Notes under the pieces: generated by a model
The model's input: only the letters and a program-made list of their open reading frames with translations
The model's database searches: none
What the model was told of the DNA's origin: nothing
In this document: positions 21,784-30,034 of the stretch, one piece after another
Layout of the letters: every line of letters begins with the position of its first letter
How positions within the stretch are numbered: position 1 is the first letter of the stretch
Assembly (NCBI RefSeq): GCF_029094545.1
Contig: NZ_CP117835.1
Location: 3,142,001-3,206,000, forward strand
Reading direction: 5' to 3'
DNA: 64,000 nucleotides
Origin: Alkalihalophilus pseudofirmus
GTDB taxonomy: Bacteria; Bacillota; Bacilli; Bacillales; Bacillaceae_D
Made by a program: the position numbers and the translations under genes

Positions 21784-21811
21784 ACATGTTAGAAGTTCTT
21801 TACATATACTA
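21784..21811 (+). promoter_or_regulatory. Candidate sigma-K promoter of gerE
   Basis: AC at 21784-21785, a 17-base spacer and CATATACTA at 21803-21811 fit the sigma-K consensus AC-N16/17-CATANNNTA. It gives a leader of about 70 bases before gerE, which is a known late mother-cell gene under sigma-K in B. subtilis. Confidence 0.65.
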
Positions 21812-21888
21812 TCAAGACTAAAGCCCTTCAACAGTGGGATTGAGTTACCCAAATTCGCTCTTAGCCCGAGCAAGAAGGAGTGAACTCA

Positions 21889-22113
21889 TTGAAAGGAGCA
21901 GAATTCGGACCTAAACCATTACTTACGAAAAGGGAACGAGAAGTGTTCGAACTACTTGTACAAGATAAAACAACGAGAGAAATTGCACAAGAACTTTTCA
22001 TAAGTGAGAAAACAGTACGAAATCACATTTCTAATACAATGCAAAAGTTGGGGGTTAAGGGGCGCTCTCAAGCTGTTATTGAACTGATCAGATTAGGTGA
22101 AATCGAAATCTAA
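21889..22113 (+). CDS. gerE: Spore coat transcriptional regulator GerE
   Basis: A LuxR-type DNA-binding protein with no receiver domain, which controls late mother-cell and coat genes. The HTH spans nearly the whole protein: LLTKREREVFELLVQDKTT, then EIAQELFISEKTVRNHISNT and KLGVKGRSQAVIEL. I place the start at TTG 21889, eight bases after AAGGAG, which gives 74 residues, the length of the B. subtilis protein; a GTG at 21880 would overlap the ribosome site. It runs opposite to its neighbours. Confidence 0.95.
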   Translation: MKGAEFGPKPLLTKREREVFELLVQDKTTREIAQELFISEKTVRNHISNTMQKLGVKGRSQAVIELIRLGEIEI

Positions 22114-22162
22114 ACAGCATTAAACGCAGCAGGTGCACAAACATCATATGACAGCCTTCTCG

Positions 22163-22200
22163 GTCAGCTTACCTCCTAATTTGGAAGTAAGCTGACTTTT
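22163..22200 (+). terminator. Terminator after gerE
   Basis: Arms GTCAGCTTAC and GTAAGCTGAC with an inner CTCC/GGAA extension and a following TTTT. Confidence 0.8.
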
Positions 22201-22240
22201 ACTAATTATAAAGCCTCTGTAACCACACTTTTACCATTGC

Positions 22241-22702
22241 TTATAAACAAACCATTTCTCCTTTGAGGGCTTGACGCATTTCTTCATTCCAAGGTACTGC
22301 TTTGCCGCTTTCCTTACCTATCTGGACAATGGCTCCTCTTCCTGTTAAGCACACCTCTTGATCTTGATTAAGAACAAGATAGTGAAGATCCATTGATGAA
22401 CTTCCTAATTTTTCTACTTTTACATATACTCTTAGCTGCTCGTTGAATTTAATTTGTCTTACATAGTCGCATTGTAGGTCAGCTGCTACGATCATCGTCT
22501 CAAAATCGGCATTGGCCCATTTTTGCATTAACCCTAACGAGCTGAAATATTCAAGCCTTGCATCTTCAAAATAAACAAGGGCATTTTTGTTGTTCACATG
22601 CCCGAAAGCATCTGTTTCTGAAAATCTCACACGAACCTCGCTTGAGAAAGTGAACCCTTTTTTCCATTTATCAAAATCAGTAATATACGCTGGCAGTCTC
22701 AT
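22241..22702 (-). CDS. ysmA: Acyl-CoA thioesterase, 4HBT hotdog family (YsmA-like)
   Basis: A 153-residue hotdog-fold protein. VRFSETDAFGHVNNKNALVYFEDAR near residue 26 carries the 4-hydroxybenzoyl-CoA thioesterase signature with a conserved Asp. The substrate is unknown; a general acyl-CoA thioesterase is likely. It lies between sdhB and gerE as in B. subtilis, and a strong terminator separates it from sdhB. Confidence 0.85.
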   Translation of the reverse strand: MRLPAYITDFDKWKKGFTFSSEVRVRFSETDAFGHVNNKNALVYFEDARLEYFSSLGLMQKWANADFETMIVAADLQCDYVRQIKFNEQLRVYVKVEKLGSSSMDLHYLVLNQDQEVCLTGRGAIVQIGKESGKAVPWNEEMRQALKGEMVCL

Positions 22703-22730
22703 GTTAGTCCCTCACTTCAAATAGTCTATT

Positions 22731-22796
22731 AAAAAAACTCACCCTCTATTGATCTATGTACCTACTTACGGGTAATAGTTCAATAAAAGGGTGAGT
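22731..22796 (-). terminator. Terminator after sdhB
   Basis: On the minus strand ACTCACCCT-TTT-ATTGA pairs with TCAAT-AG-AGGGTGAGT, followed by seven T. The loop is about 30 bases. Confidence 0.8.
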
Positions 22797-22832
22797 GTTA
22801 AATTTCAATCATTAACCGATTAAGAATAATTC

Positions 22833-23585
22833 TTATTGTCCACCAAAGAAGTTCTTAAATGATTGTAATGTTGTTTGACGGTTTAGGTCCGCAATGGATG
22901 TCGTAAGAGGAATCCCTTTTGGACAAGCTTGTACACAGTTTTGTGAGTTACCGCAATTAGCAAGTCCGCCATCACCCATAATAGTCTCTAAACGTTCTGC
23001 TTTATTCATTTCACCAGTTGGGTGAGCATTGAATAAACGAACTTGAGATAACGGCGCAGGTCCGATAAATTCAGATTTGCTGTTTACATTCGGACATGCT
23101 TCTAAGCAAACCCCACAAGTCATACATTTAGAAAGTTCATAAGCCCATTGACGCTTTGTTTCTGCCATACGTGGCCCTGGTCCTAAATCGTATGTTCCGT
23201 CAATTGGAATCCATGCTTTTACTTTCTTCAATGAATCAAACATTCTGCTGCGGTCAACCATTAAGTCACGTACAACAGGGAATGTTTTCATTGGCTCAAG
23301 GCGAATTGGCTGCTCAAGCTGATCCACTAGTGCCGTACATGATTGACGGGGCTTCCCGTTAATCACCATTGAACACGCTCCGCATACCTCTTCTAGACAG
23401 TTCATATCCCATGCGATTGGAGTTGTTGTTTCCCCTTTTGTAGTAACTGGGTTACGACGGAACTCCATTAACGCTGAGATAACGTTCATATTTGGACGAT
23501 ATGGTACCTCAAACTCTTCCACATAAGAACTGCTGTTTGGGTCATCTTGACGAGTCACTTGGAATTTGATTGTTTTTTCACTCAT
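22833..23585 (-). CDS. sdhB: Succinate dehydrogenase iron-sulfur subunit
   Basis: Electron-transfer subunit of complex II, 250 residues. The 2Fe-2S cysteines lie in CLEEVCGACSMVINGKPRQSC (residues about 63-83). The 4Fe-4S and 3Fe-4S centres lie in CMTCGVCLEACP near 154 and CGNSQNCVQACPKG near 211. It overlaps the sdhA stop by four bases. Confidence 0.97.
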   Translation of the reverse strand: MSEKTIKFQVTRQDDPNSSSYVEEFEVPYRPNMNVISALMEFRRNPVTTKGETTTPIAWDMNCLEEVCGACSMVINGKPRQSCTALVDQLEQPIRLEPMKTFPVVRDLMVDRSRMFDSLKKVKAWIPIDGTYDLGPGPRMAETKRQWAYELSKCMTCGVCLEACPNVNSKSEFIGPAPLSQVRLFNAHPTGEMNKAERLETIMGDGGLANCGNSQNCVQACPKGIPLTTSIADLNRQTTLQSFKNFFGGQ

Positions 23586-25351
23586 GATTTAACAGCTCCT
23601 TGCTTCTTTTGTGAGTAGTCACGTTTACGAGGTTTGATGAGTGATGTATCAACTTCTTCATACGTAAAGTCTGGTGCGTTCTTCGCTGGGTTGAACGTAG
23701 CCTTTGTTGTTTTTAAGAAGTCTTCATCATTACGCTCAGGGAATTCAGGCTTATAGTGTGCTCCGCGACTCTCGTTACGATTGTAAGCACCAAGAGTAAT
23801 TACACGTGCAAGGCTTAACATACCATCAAGCTGGCGTGTGAAGGATGCACCTTGGTTACTCCATTTAGCCGTATCATTAATGTTGATGTTTTTGTAACGT
23901 TCCATCAACTCTTGAATCTTTTCATCTGTTTTAAGAAGCTTTTCGTTGTAACGTACTACTGTTACGTTATCTGTCATCCACTCGCCAAGCTCTTTGTGAA
24001 GGATGTAAGCATTCTCTTTACCATCCATTTTCATGATGTTATCAAATGTTTCTTGCTCTTTCTTCACTTCATTATCAAATAATGATGAAGACATAGCTTC
24101 TGCAGACTTCTCTAGTCCGTTCATGTATTCAATAGCTTTAGGACCAGCAACCATTCCACCGTAGATCGCAGAAAGCAGTGAGTTTGCTCCTAAGCGGTTT
24201 CCACCATGCTGAGAGTAATCACACTCACCTGCAGCAAATAGACCAGGGATGTTTGTCATTTGATCGTAATCAATCCACATTCCACCCATTGAATAGTGAA
24301 CAGCAGGGAAGATCTTCATTGGTACTTTACGTGGGTCATCCCCCATGAACTTCTCATAAATCTCGATGATACCGCCAAGCTTAATATCAAGCTCTTTAGG
24401 ATCTTTATGAGATAAGTCAAGGTATACCATGTTTTCTCCGTTAATACCAAGCTTTTGCTCAACACAAACGTCAAAGATTTCACGCGTTGCGATATCACGC
24501 GGTACAAGGTTTCCGTATGCAGGGTATTTTTCTTCTAGGAAGTACCACGGCTTACCATCTTTATACGTCCATACTCGTCCACCTTCACCACGTGCTGACT
24601 CACTCATTAGGCGAAGCTTATCATCACCTGGGATTGCTGTAGGGTGGATTTGAATGAATTCACCGTTTGCATAATGAACACCTTGTTGATAAAGTTTCGC
24701 AGCAGCAAAACCAGTGTTGATTACTGAGTTTGTTGACTTACCAAAGATAATTCCAGGGCCGCCTGTTGCCATGATTACAGCATCAGCTGGGAAGCTCTTA
24801 ATTTCAGAAGACTTCAGATCTTGTGCTGTAATTCCACGACAGGTACCTTCATCATCAACGATAGCTGATAAGAACTCCCATCCTTCATACTTTGTAACAA
24901 GACCGCTTGTCTCATGACGGCGAACCTGCTCATCTAGTGCATACAGTAATTGCTGTCCTGTTGTAGCACCTGCAAATGCTGTACGGTGATGCTGAGTTCC
25001 ACCAAAGCGACGGAAGTCAAGAAGACCTTCTGGAGTACGGTTAAACATAACTCCCATACGGTCCATCAAGTGAATAATTCCTGGTGCTGCTTCTGTCATT
25101 GCTTTTACAGGAGGCTGGTTTGCTAAGAAGTCTCCCCCGTATACCGTATCATCAAAGTGCTCCCAAGGAGAATCCCCTTCACCCTTTGTATTTACCGCAC
25201 CATTAATTCCGCCCTGTGCACACACAGAGTGAGAACGTTTTACCGGTACCAATGAAAATAAATCAACAGGCACCCCTTTTTCTGCTACTTTAATTGCTGC
25301 CATCAGACCAGCTAGTCCGCCTCCGACAACAATAACTCTGCCTTTACTCAT
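23582..25351 (-). CDS. sdhA: Succinate dehydrogenase flavoprotein subunit
   Basis: Catalytic FAD subunit, 589 residues. It shows the dinucleotide motif VVGGGLAGLMAAIKVAEKG, the covalent-FAD histidine region KRSHSVCAQGGINGAV near residue 40, the active-site HRTAFAGATTGQQL near 120, QIHPTAI near 233 and SARGEGGRVW near 250. It lies 13 bases after sdhC. Confidence 0.97.
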   Translation of the reverse strand: MSKGRVIVVGGGLAGLMAAIKVAEKGVPVDLFSLVPVKRSHSVCAQGGINGAVNTKGEGDSPWEHFDDTVYGGDFLANQPPVKAMTEAAPGIIHLMDRMGVMFNRTPEGLLDFRRFGGTQHHRTAFAGATTGQQLLYALDEQVRRHETSGLVTKYEGWEFLSAIVDDEGTCRGITAQDLKSSEIKSFPADAVIMATGGPGIIFGKSTNSVINTGFAAAKLYQQGVHYANGEFIQIHPTAIPGDDKLRLMSESARGEGGRVWTYKDGKPWYFLEEKYPAYGNLVPRDIATREIFDVCVEQKLGINGENMVYLDLSHKDPKELDIKLGGIIEIYEKFMGDDPRKVPMKIFPAVHYSMGGMWIDYDQMTNIPGLFAAGECDYSQHGGNRLGANSLLSAIYGGMVAGPKAIEYMNGLEKSAEAMSSSLFDNEVKKEQETFDNIMKMDGKENAYILHKELGEWMTDNVTVVRYNEKLLKTDEKIQELMERYKNININDTAKWSNQGASFTRQLDGMLSLARVITLGAYNRNESRGAHYKPEFPERNDEDFLKTTKATFNPAKNAPDFTYEEVDTSLIKPRKRDYSQKKQGAVKS

Positions 25352-25364
25352 CCTGATCCACTCC

Positions 25365-25994
25365 TTAAATGTTTGCTAAGTCTGGATTAATGAATGCGAG
25401 GATTGCGCGAATCCCAACAAACGTTAATGCGACGAAAATACCGATCGTTACATATGTTGCAATTTGCTGTGAACGTGGTGTAACTGTAAGTCCCCAAGAT
25501 ACTGCAAATGACCATAAACCATTAGCAAAGTGGAACGTAGCAGCAACGACACCTAAAATATAAAACGCAAGCATAAATGGACTGCTTAAAATATCAGCCA
25601 TCATATTGTAGTTAACTTCTGCACCAAATGCAGCTGCGATACGAGTTTCCCAAACATGCCATGCAATGAAAATTAATAAGAAAATACCTGACGTACGTTG
25701 TAAACGGAACATCCAGTTACGGAAGAAACCGTAACGTGCCGTGTTATTTCTAGCTTGGAATGCAATATAGATACCATAGATAGCGTGGTATAATAGTGGA
25801 ATAAAAATAATGAAGATCTCAAGCGCATAACGGAAAGGTAAGCTTTCCATGAAATGTGATGCTTGGTTAAATGAACTAGCTCCTCTTGTAGCAAAATGAT
25901 TGACTACCAAGTGTTGTACTAAGAATAATCCAACTGGAATTACGCCTAGTAAAGAATGCAACTTACGATTAAAAAACTCTCGATTACCGGCCAT
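25365..25994 (-). CDS. sdhC: Succinate dehydrogenase cytochrome b558 subunit
   Basis: Membrane anchor of complex II that binds two hemes and menaquinone, about 209 residues with five membrane spans. Several His ligands are placed in the first spans (RKLHSLLGV, LVQHLVVNH, LLYHAIYG, IAWHVWETR). ATG at 25994 (MAGNREFFNRKLH) is chosen; it follows a G-rich ribosome site, and the upstream extension lacks family features. First gene of sdhCAB. Confidence 0.93.
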   Translation of the reverse strand: MAGNREFFNRKLHSLLGVIPVGLFLVQHLVVNHFATRGASSFNQASHFMESLPFRYALEIFIIFIPLLYHAIYGIYIAFQARNNTARYGFFRNWMFRLQRTSGIFLLIFIAWHVWETRIAAAFGAEVNYNMMADILSSPFMLAFYILGVVAATFHFANGLWSFAVSWGLTVTPRSQQIATYVTIGIFVALTFVGIRAILAFINPDLANI

Positions 25995-26165
25995 ACCTTT
26001 GTCCCCCCACAATTGTTTTTTGACTACCCATACAAAAATTCTGTCTACATTCTCTCTTTTTCCGTATAACGTGTACCTCCCCACTGTGAAAACAACGTGA
26101 TATGGAAATTAAACGAAATTTGTGAAACTTACGTAAAGTTTCTGTGAAAAAAATCCGACAAATTA

Positions 26166-26194
26166 ATTGTACTCCCATCAGTTTGCCTCGTCAA
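26166..26194 (-). promoter_or_regulatory. Candidate sigma-A promoter of sdhCAB
   Basis: Minus-strand TTGACG (26189-26194), a 17-base spacer and TACAAT (26166-26171). An imperfect cre-like TGTATACGTTTTCT overlaps the upstream edge of the -35. The rest of the 25995-26391 gap holds the leader and the terminator of the neighbouring transporter gene, and no other gene. Confidence 0.65.
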
Positions 26195-26335
26195 GAAAAC
26201 GTATACAAGTCTTTTATACAAAGTTTTTCGCGCTTTGTAACCCTTACTGGGCAAGAAACCCTTGGTATTTAGCACTTTTTGTAGAAAATAGTCTGTTAAT
26301 TTTATTGGCTCTAACTCAATCTTCTGAAAAAAATT

Positions 26336-26379
26336 ATAAAAAAATCCTGTATACCCTGAATTTCTCAGGATAAAACAGG
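26336..26379 (-). terminator. Terminator after the Ktr-type gene
   Basis: CCTGT...TCCTGA pairs with TCAGGG...ACAGG on the minus strand, followed by ATTTTTTT. Confidence 0.65.
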
Positions 26380-26391
26380 AAATTTTGTTCT

Positions 26392-27741
26392 TTAACCAAT
26401 AATAATCCGCTCAGTTGGATATTTAAAATGACTCTTCGTTTCTCTTCGTCTAATAGAGAATAAGAAGGCGATTAGTCCAACCCGCCCAATAAACATTAAT
26501 ACCATTAATACAAACTGACTAGGCAACGATAAATCAGGTGTAATCCCCAATGATAAGCCACATGTTCCGAACGCAGAGGCAGTTTCAAAAATAATAGCTA
26601 AAAGCGTGATATCACTTTGCGATTCAAATGCAGCAATTAAAGTAACAGCTGCAAACAACATGACTAGAAACACGGATAGAACAATAAAAGCCTTTTGACG
26701 ATCTTCAGGATGAATCTCTCTTCCAAATACTTTTACATCGTCCTTACCCAGGGCGAAGCTTTTAATCGTTAAAAACATGACCGCGACCGTCGTCGTTCGA
26801 ATTCCCCCGCCCACACTTGAAGGACTGGCCCCTATAATCATAAGGGCAGACATAAACAATAATGTGGCAATATTTAATTCCGACACATCCATGGTCGAAA
26901 GGCCGCCGCTTCTCGTGGTGGCTGAATTAAAGATGGAATAAAATAACTGCTGGTGCCACTCAAGACCTACATAATATGATCCCGTCTCAAGCGCCCAAAT
27001 TCCAATAACCCCAATAATAAAAACAGCAAAATAAGTAGTCGTTGTAATCTTCGTAAACAAGCTGAATTTAAAATGAGGGTTATCTTTAGAGAAATACTCC
27101 TTCAGTTCCATTAACACAGGGAACCCAATCGCACCAGCAAAAATCAGCAGGATCACAACAAGCTGTACATAATAATCGTTCGCAAAAGGAATTAACGATT
27201 GCCCTGTGACATCAAACCCCGCATTTGTAAATGCACTTAATGAAGCAAATGCGCCTTGATAGAAGGCTTCCCCAACCGTATCAAAATAGCGTATATAATA
27301 TGTACCTAGAATCAATGCCCCAATTAACTCGATGATTAAAGCTACAAAAAGAATACCTCTCATCAAATTCACTAGGCCTGAAAATTTATTTTGGTTTTGA
27401 TCGACCATGATCAGCATTCGCTGAGATAAATTGATTTTCTTTCCGAAAAGCATCCATACAAATGTGCCTAGTGTCATAATGCCAATTCCGCCAAGCTGAA
27501 TAGCCAATGCAAGAAAGAATACACCGATATAACTATACGTCTCTGACACATTTACCACCGTTAACCCAGTCACACTTACCGCACTTACAGACGTAAATAA
27601 CGCTTCAGAGAATGTAAGGTCGACTCCTTCTTTATGTGAGATAGGTAGATAAAGAAGGATACTAAAGACAATCATTGCTATGATATAAGAAATGATAATA
27701 ACCCTAAAGGGGGAAAGAAATTGACTTAACCCTAATTTCAT
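26392..27741 (-). CDS. KtrB/KtrD-type potassium transporter channel subunit
   Basis: A TrkH/KtrB-superfamily channel, 449 residues, with the expected four M1-P-M2 repeats. The four pore segments are visible with conserved glycines: SVSAVSVTGLTVV (about 52), SAFTNAGFDVTGQS (about 170), NSATTRSGGLSTMD (about 285) and ETASAFGTCGLSLG (about 390). It needs a cytoplasmic KtrA or KtrC gating partner, which is not adjacent, as for ktrD in B. subtilis. It stands between sdhC and yslB, where B. subtilis has no such gene. Confidence 0.88.
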   Translation of the reverse strand: MKLGLSQFLSPFRVIIISYIIAMIVFSILLYLPISHKEGVDLTFSEALFTSVSAVSVTGLTVVNVSETYSYIGVFFLALAIQLGGIGIMTLGTFVWMLFGKKINLSQRMLIMVDQNQNKFSGLVNLMRGILFVALIIELIGALILGTYYIRYFDTVGEAFYQGAFASLSAFTNAGFDVTGQSLIPFANDYYVQLVVILLIFAGAIGFPVLMELKEYFSKDNPHFKFSLFTKITTTTYFAVFIIGVIGIWALETGSYYVGLEWHQQLFYSIFNSATTRSGGLSTMDVSELNIATLLFMSALMIIGASPSSVGGGIRTTTVAVMFLTIKSFALGKDDVKVFGREIHPEDRQKAFIVLSVFLVMLFAAVTLIAAFESQSDITLLAIIFETASAFGTCGLSLGITPDLSLPSQFVLMVLMFIGRVGLIAFLFSIRRRETKSHFKYPTERIIIG

Positions 27742-27886
27742 CGTGTAGTACCTCCGTATTCATTCGCGCTTAAGTATACCATTTCCGTATTAGAGAAACT
27801 ATAAGCGCTAGGAAAAAAGTAAGCACTTTTCCTTATATTTCCCTACGATTACCTCCCAATACTTCTGAGATTCCTTCTATATTCAT

Positions 27887-27916
27887 TTGGACAGCTAGAA
27901 AGAGACCTTTTATAAT
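27887..27916 (+). promoter_or_regulatory. Candidate sigma-A promoter of yslB
   Basis: TTGGAC (27887-27892), an 18-base spacer and a perfect TATAAT (27911-27916), about 28 bases before the start codon. Confidence 0.7.
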
Positions 27917-27943
27917 ATAAGAAGAGGAGAGGTGTTTTTCTAC

Positions 27944-28342
27944 ATGGAATTTAGAGACGAGACATTCGGTTACGATTTACTTAGAAATGATATTTTAAAG
28001 GAGGTCTTCGGGCAAGAGCATGACTCTATTTTGTACTGGGTTGGAAAAGCCCTTGCTCGCAAGTACCCGTTACATACAATCGAGGAAACCATCGATTTTT
28101 TTGAAAAAGCAAATTGGGGTACCCTGTCATTAGTAAAAGAAAAAAAGCAAGAACGGGTATTTGAGCTTCGCGGTGAATGGATGGATAAAAACGATGACCG
28201 CAGTTATCAATTAGAGGCAGGATTTCTAGCCCAGCAAGTAGAAACATGGCTGTCCTCTTATACTGCTGCTACTCAGACAAAGAAAAAAGGGATTATTCAT
28301 ATTCAAGTCGAGTCCGATCTGCATGACACGATTGAAGCGTAA
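27944..28342 (+). CDS. yslB: DUF2507 protein YslB
   Basis: About 132 residues, a small conserved soluble protein of Bacillales with no settled function (DUF2507). It has the family pattern FGYDLLRNDILKEVFGQEHDSILYWVGK at the N-terminus and EAGFLAQQVE near residue 95. The ATG at 27944 follows a GAGGAGAGG stretch; a GTG at 27932 sits too close to that site. It is convergent with lysC and shares a terminator with it. Confidence 0.82.
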   Translation: MEFRDETFGYDLLRNDILKEVFGQEHDSILYWVGKALARKYPLHTIEETIDFFEKANWGTLSLVKEKKQERVFELRGEWMDKNDDRSYQLEAGFLAQQVETWLSSYTAATQTKKKGIIHIQVESDLHDTIEA

Positions 28343-28372
28343 AAAAAGCGATGCATGAGTGCATCGCTTTTT
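28342..28372. terminator. Shared bidirectional terminator between yslB and lysC
   Basis: AAAAAAGCGATGC and GCATCGCTTTTT form a strong stem with an ATGAGT loop between two convergent genes. Confidence 0.85.
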
Positions 28373-28375
28373 CCT

Positions 28376-29623
28376 TTATACTAATTGTGCCGCTTGTTCT
28401 TCTTCATGTACTTCGTCTAATTTAAACGCATCATGTAAGACCTCAACTGCCATCACCATATCGTCTTCAGATACAACAGCCGACACTTTAATCTCAGATG
28501 TGCTGACCATTTTAATAAATATTTCATTTTTAGCTAGGGCCTCAAACATTGTAGCAGCCACACCCGGGTTTGAAATCATGCCTGACCCTACTATCGATAC
28601 TTTTGCAAGATCTTCTTCATGATATAAGTGTTCAAATTCAAGTTCATTCTTTGCTTGCTCTAAGCGTGCTACTGTTTCTTTCAGTGAGCATTGAGTAATA
28701 GAGAATGAGATATTTACATGATCTTCGTCGTATTGGTTTTGAATAATGATATCTACATTTACTCCGTTGCTTGATAAAATAGAAAATAGTTTTGGCAGGG
28801 TATCCATACGGTTTGGCAGACCTGCAACTGTTACTTTTGTAACATCATTCTCAAATGCAATCCCTCTTACGATTAAATTTTTCTCCACTGTAACTTCCTC
28901 CTCAATCATTGTTCCCGTTTCTTCTACCATGCTTGATGCAACCATTAATGGAACTTCATAATTTTTCGCAAACTCTACCGCTCTTGGATGAAGTACACCT
29001 GCTCCTAAGTTTGCCATCTCTAACATTTCATCATAAGATACCGCCTGCAGTTTACGTGCCTTCTTCACATAACGTGGGTCCGTCGTAAATACTCCGGTTA
29101 CATCTGTATAAATCTCACAACGGTCTGCCCCTACAGCTGCAGCCAGCGCAACCGCTGTTGTATCTGAACCGCCTCTTCCAAGTGTTGTAATGCTGCCATC
29201 TTCTGTTACACCTTGAAAACCTGCCACAACTAGTACTTTGCCTGCTTCAAGCTGATTTGTTAACCGTTCTGAATCAATTTCTTGTATTCTTGCATTTCCA
29301 TGAGATGCTTCTGTTAAAATACCTGCCTGACCGCCTGTATAAGATACGGCATCTACCCCGCGCTTTAAGAGTGCCATTGTAAGTAAGGAGATCGTCACTT
29401 GTTCTCCCGTGGATAAAAGCATATCCATTTCTCTCTTACTTGGATGATCCGTAATATCACTTGCTAAACTGACAAGCTGATCCGTTGACTTCCCCATCGC
29501 TGAAACGACAACAATCAACTCACTCCCTGCCTCTGCTGCTCGTGTAACACGGTCTGCAACATTTTCAATTTTTTCTACAGAACCAACTGAAGTTCCGCCA
29601 TATTTTTGTACAATCCTTGCCAT
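28376..29623 (-). CDS. lysC: Aspartate kinase, lysine-sensitive type
   Basis: Phosphorylates aspartate, the entry to lysine, threonine, methionine and diaminopimelate synthesis. It has 415 residues. The kinase domain begins KYGGTSVGSVEKIENVADRV with GRGGSDTTAVALAAAVGA near residue 150, and two C-terminal ACT domains (about 260-400) bind lysine. As in B. subtilis lysC, an internal start may give a separate beta subunit, though I cannot assign the codon with confidence. Control is by the lysine riboswitch upstream. Confidence 0.95.
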   Translation of the reverse strand: MARIVQKYGGTSVGSVEKIENVADRVTRAAEAGSELIVVVSAMGKSTDQLVSLASDITDHPSKREMDMLLSTGEQVTISLLTMALLKRGVDAVSYTGGQAGILTEASHGNARIQEIDSERLTNQLEAGKVLVVAGFQGVTEDGSITTLGRGGSDTTAVALAAAVGADRCEIYTDVTGVFTTDPRYVKKARKLQAVSYDEMLEMANLGAGVLHPRAVEFAKNYEVPLMVASSMVEETGTMIEEEVTVEKNLIVRGIAFENDVTKVTVAGLPNRMDTLPKLFSILSSNGVNVDIIIQNQYDEDHVNISFSITQCSLKETVARLEQAKNELEFEHLYHEEDLAKVSIVGSGMISNPGVAATMFEALAKNEIFIKMVSTSEIKVSAVVSEDDMVMAVEVLHDAFKLDEVHEEEQAAQLV

Positions 29624-29696
29624 TTCGCCTCATCCTCTCAATCTCTTCACGCGCGATTCTTTTGATCGACTGGATGTGTTATACCTTTTTGCGTAC

Positions 29697-29972
29697 AAAA
29701 AAAGCAACAATAAGGAAAACCCCTCACCGTTGCTTGTCATACCGTACAGGTACCACACTACTCCCTTTCTCACGTGAGATAGTTCTCCACAAGACTATTG
29801 GGTATAGTCAAGTGACAGCCTTACCCCTATTCGAGATAAGTCCAGCATGTATAGTTATGAGGTCTATACAAACTTCGGCGAATTCCCCTTTTAACCAGTG
29901 TCAAAGAACCTCATCGTTCTCGACTGGCTTACTAATGGTTTTCGCTCCTCTACCATCACTTCATTGTTTTGA
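29697..29972 (-). ncRNA. Lysine riboswitch (L-box) with terminator
   Basis: The minus-strand RNA contains the L-box blocks GATGGTAGAGGAGCG, GGGGAATTCGCCGAAG, GGGGTAAGGCTGTCACTTG and TGTGGAGAACTATCTCACG in the expected order (about 29748-29972). The terminator follows at 29697-29736: AAGCAAC...GTTGCTTTTTTT on the minus strand with an internal GGTGAGG/TCCTTATT pairing. Lysine binding should favour termination ahead of lysC. A plus-strand open frame here is fortuitous. Confidence 0.95.
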
Positions 29973-30034
29973 AGTGCGGCATATTTAATTGTTTTTCATT
30001 CTAGCAGAGGATAACGTATGTTGCAACAAGAAAT

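Noticed and set aside
29617-29988. A 123-codon plus-strand open frame across the lysC leader
   Set aside because: It covers the lysine riboswitch and terminator; no ribosome site, and the composition reflects the RNA structure.
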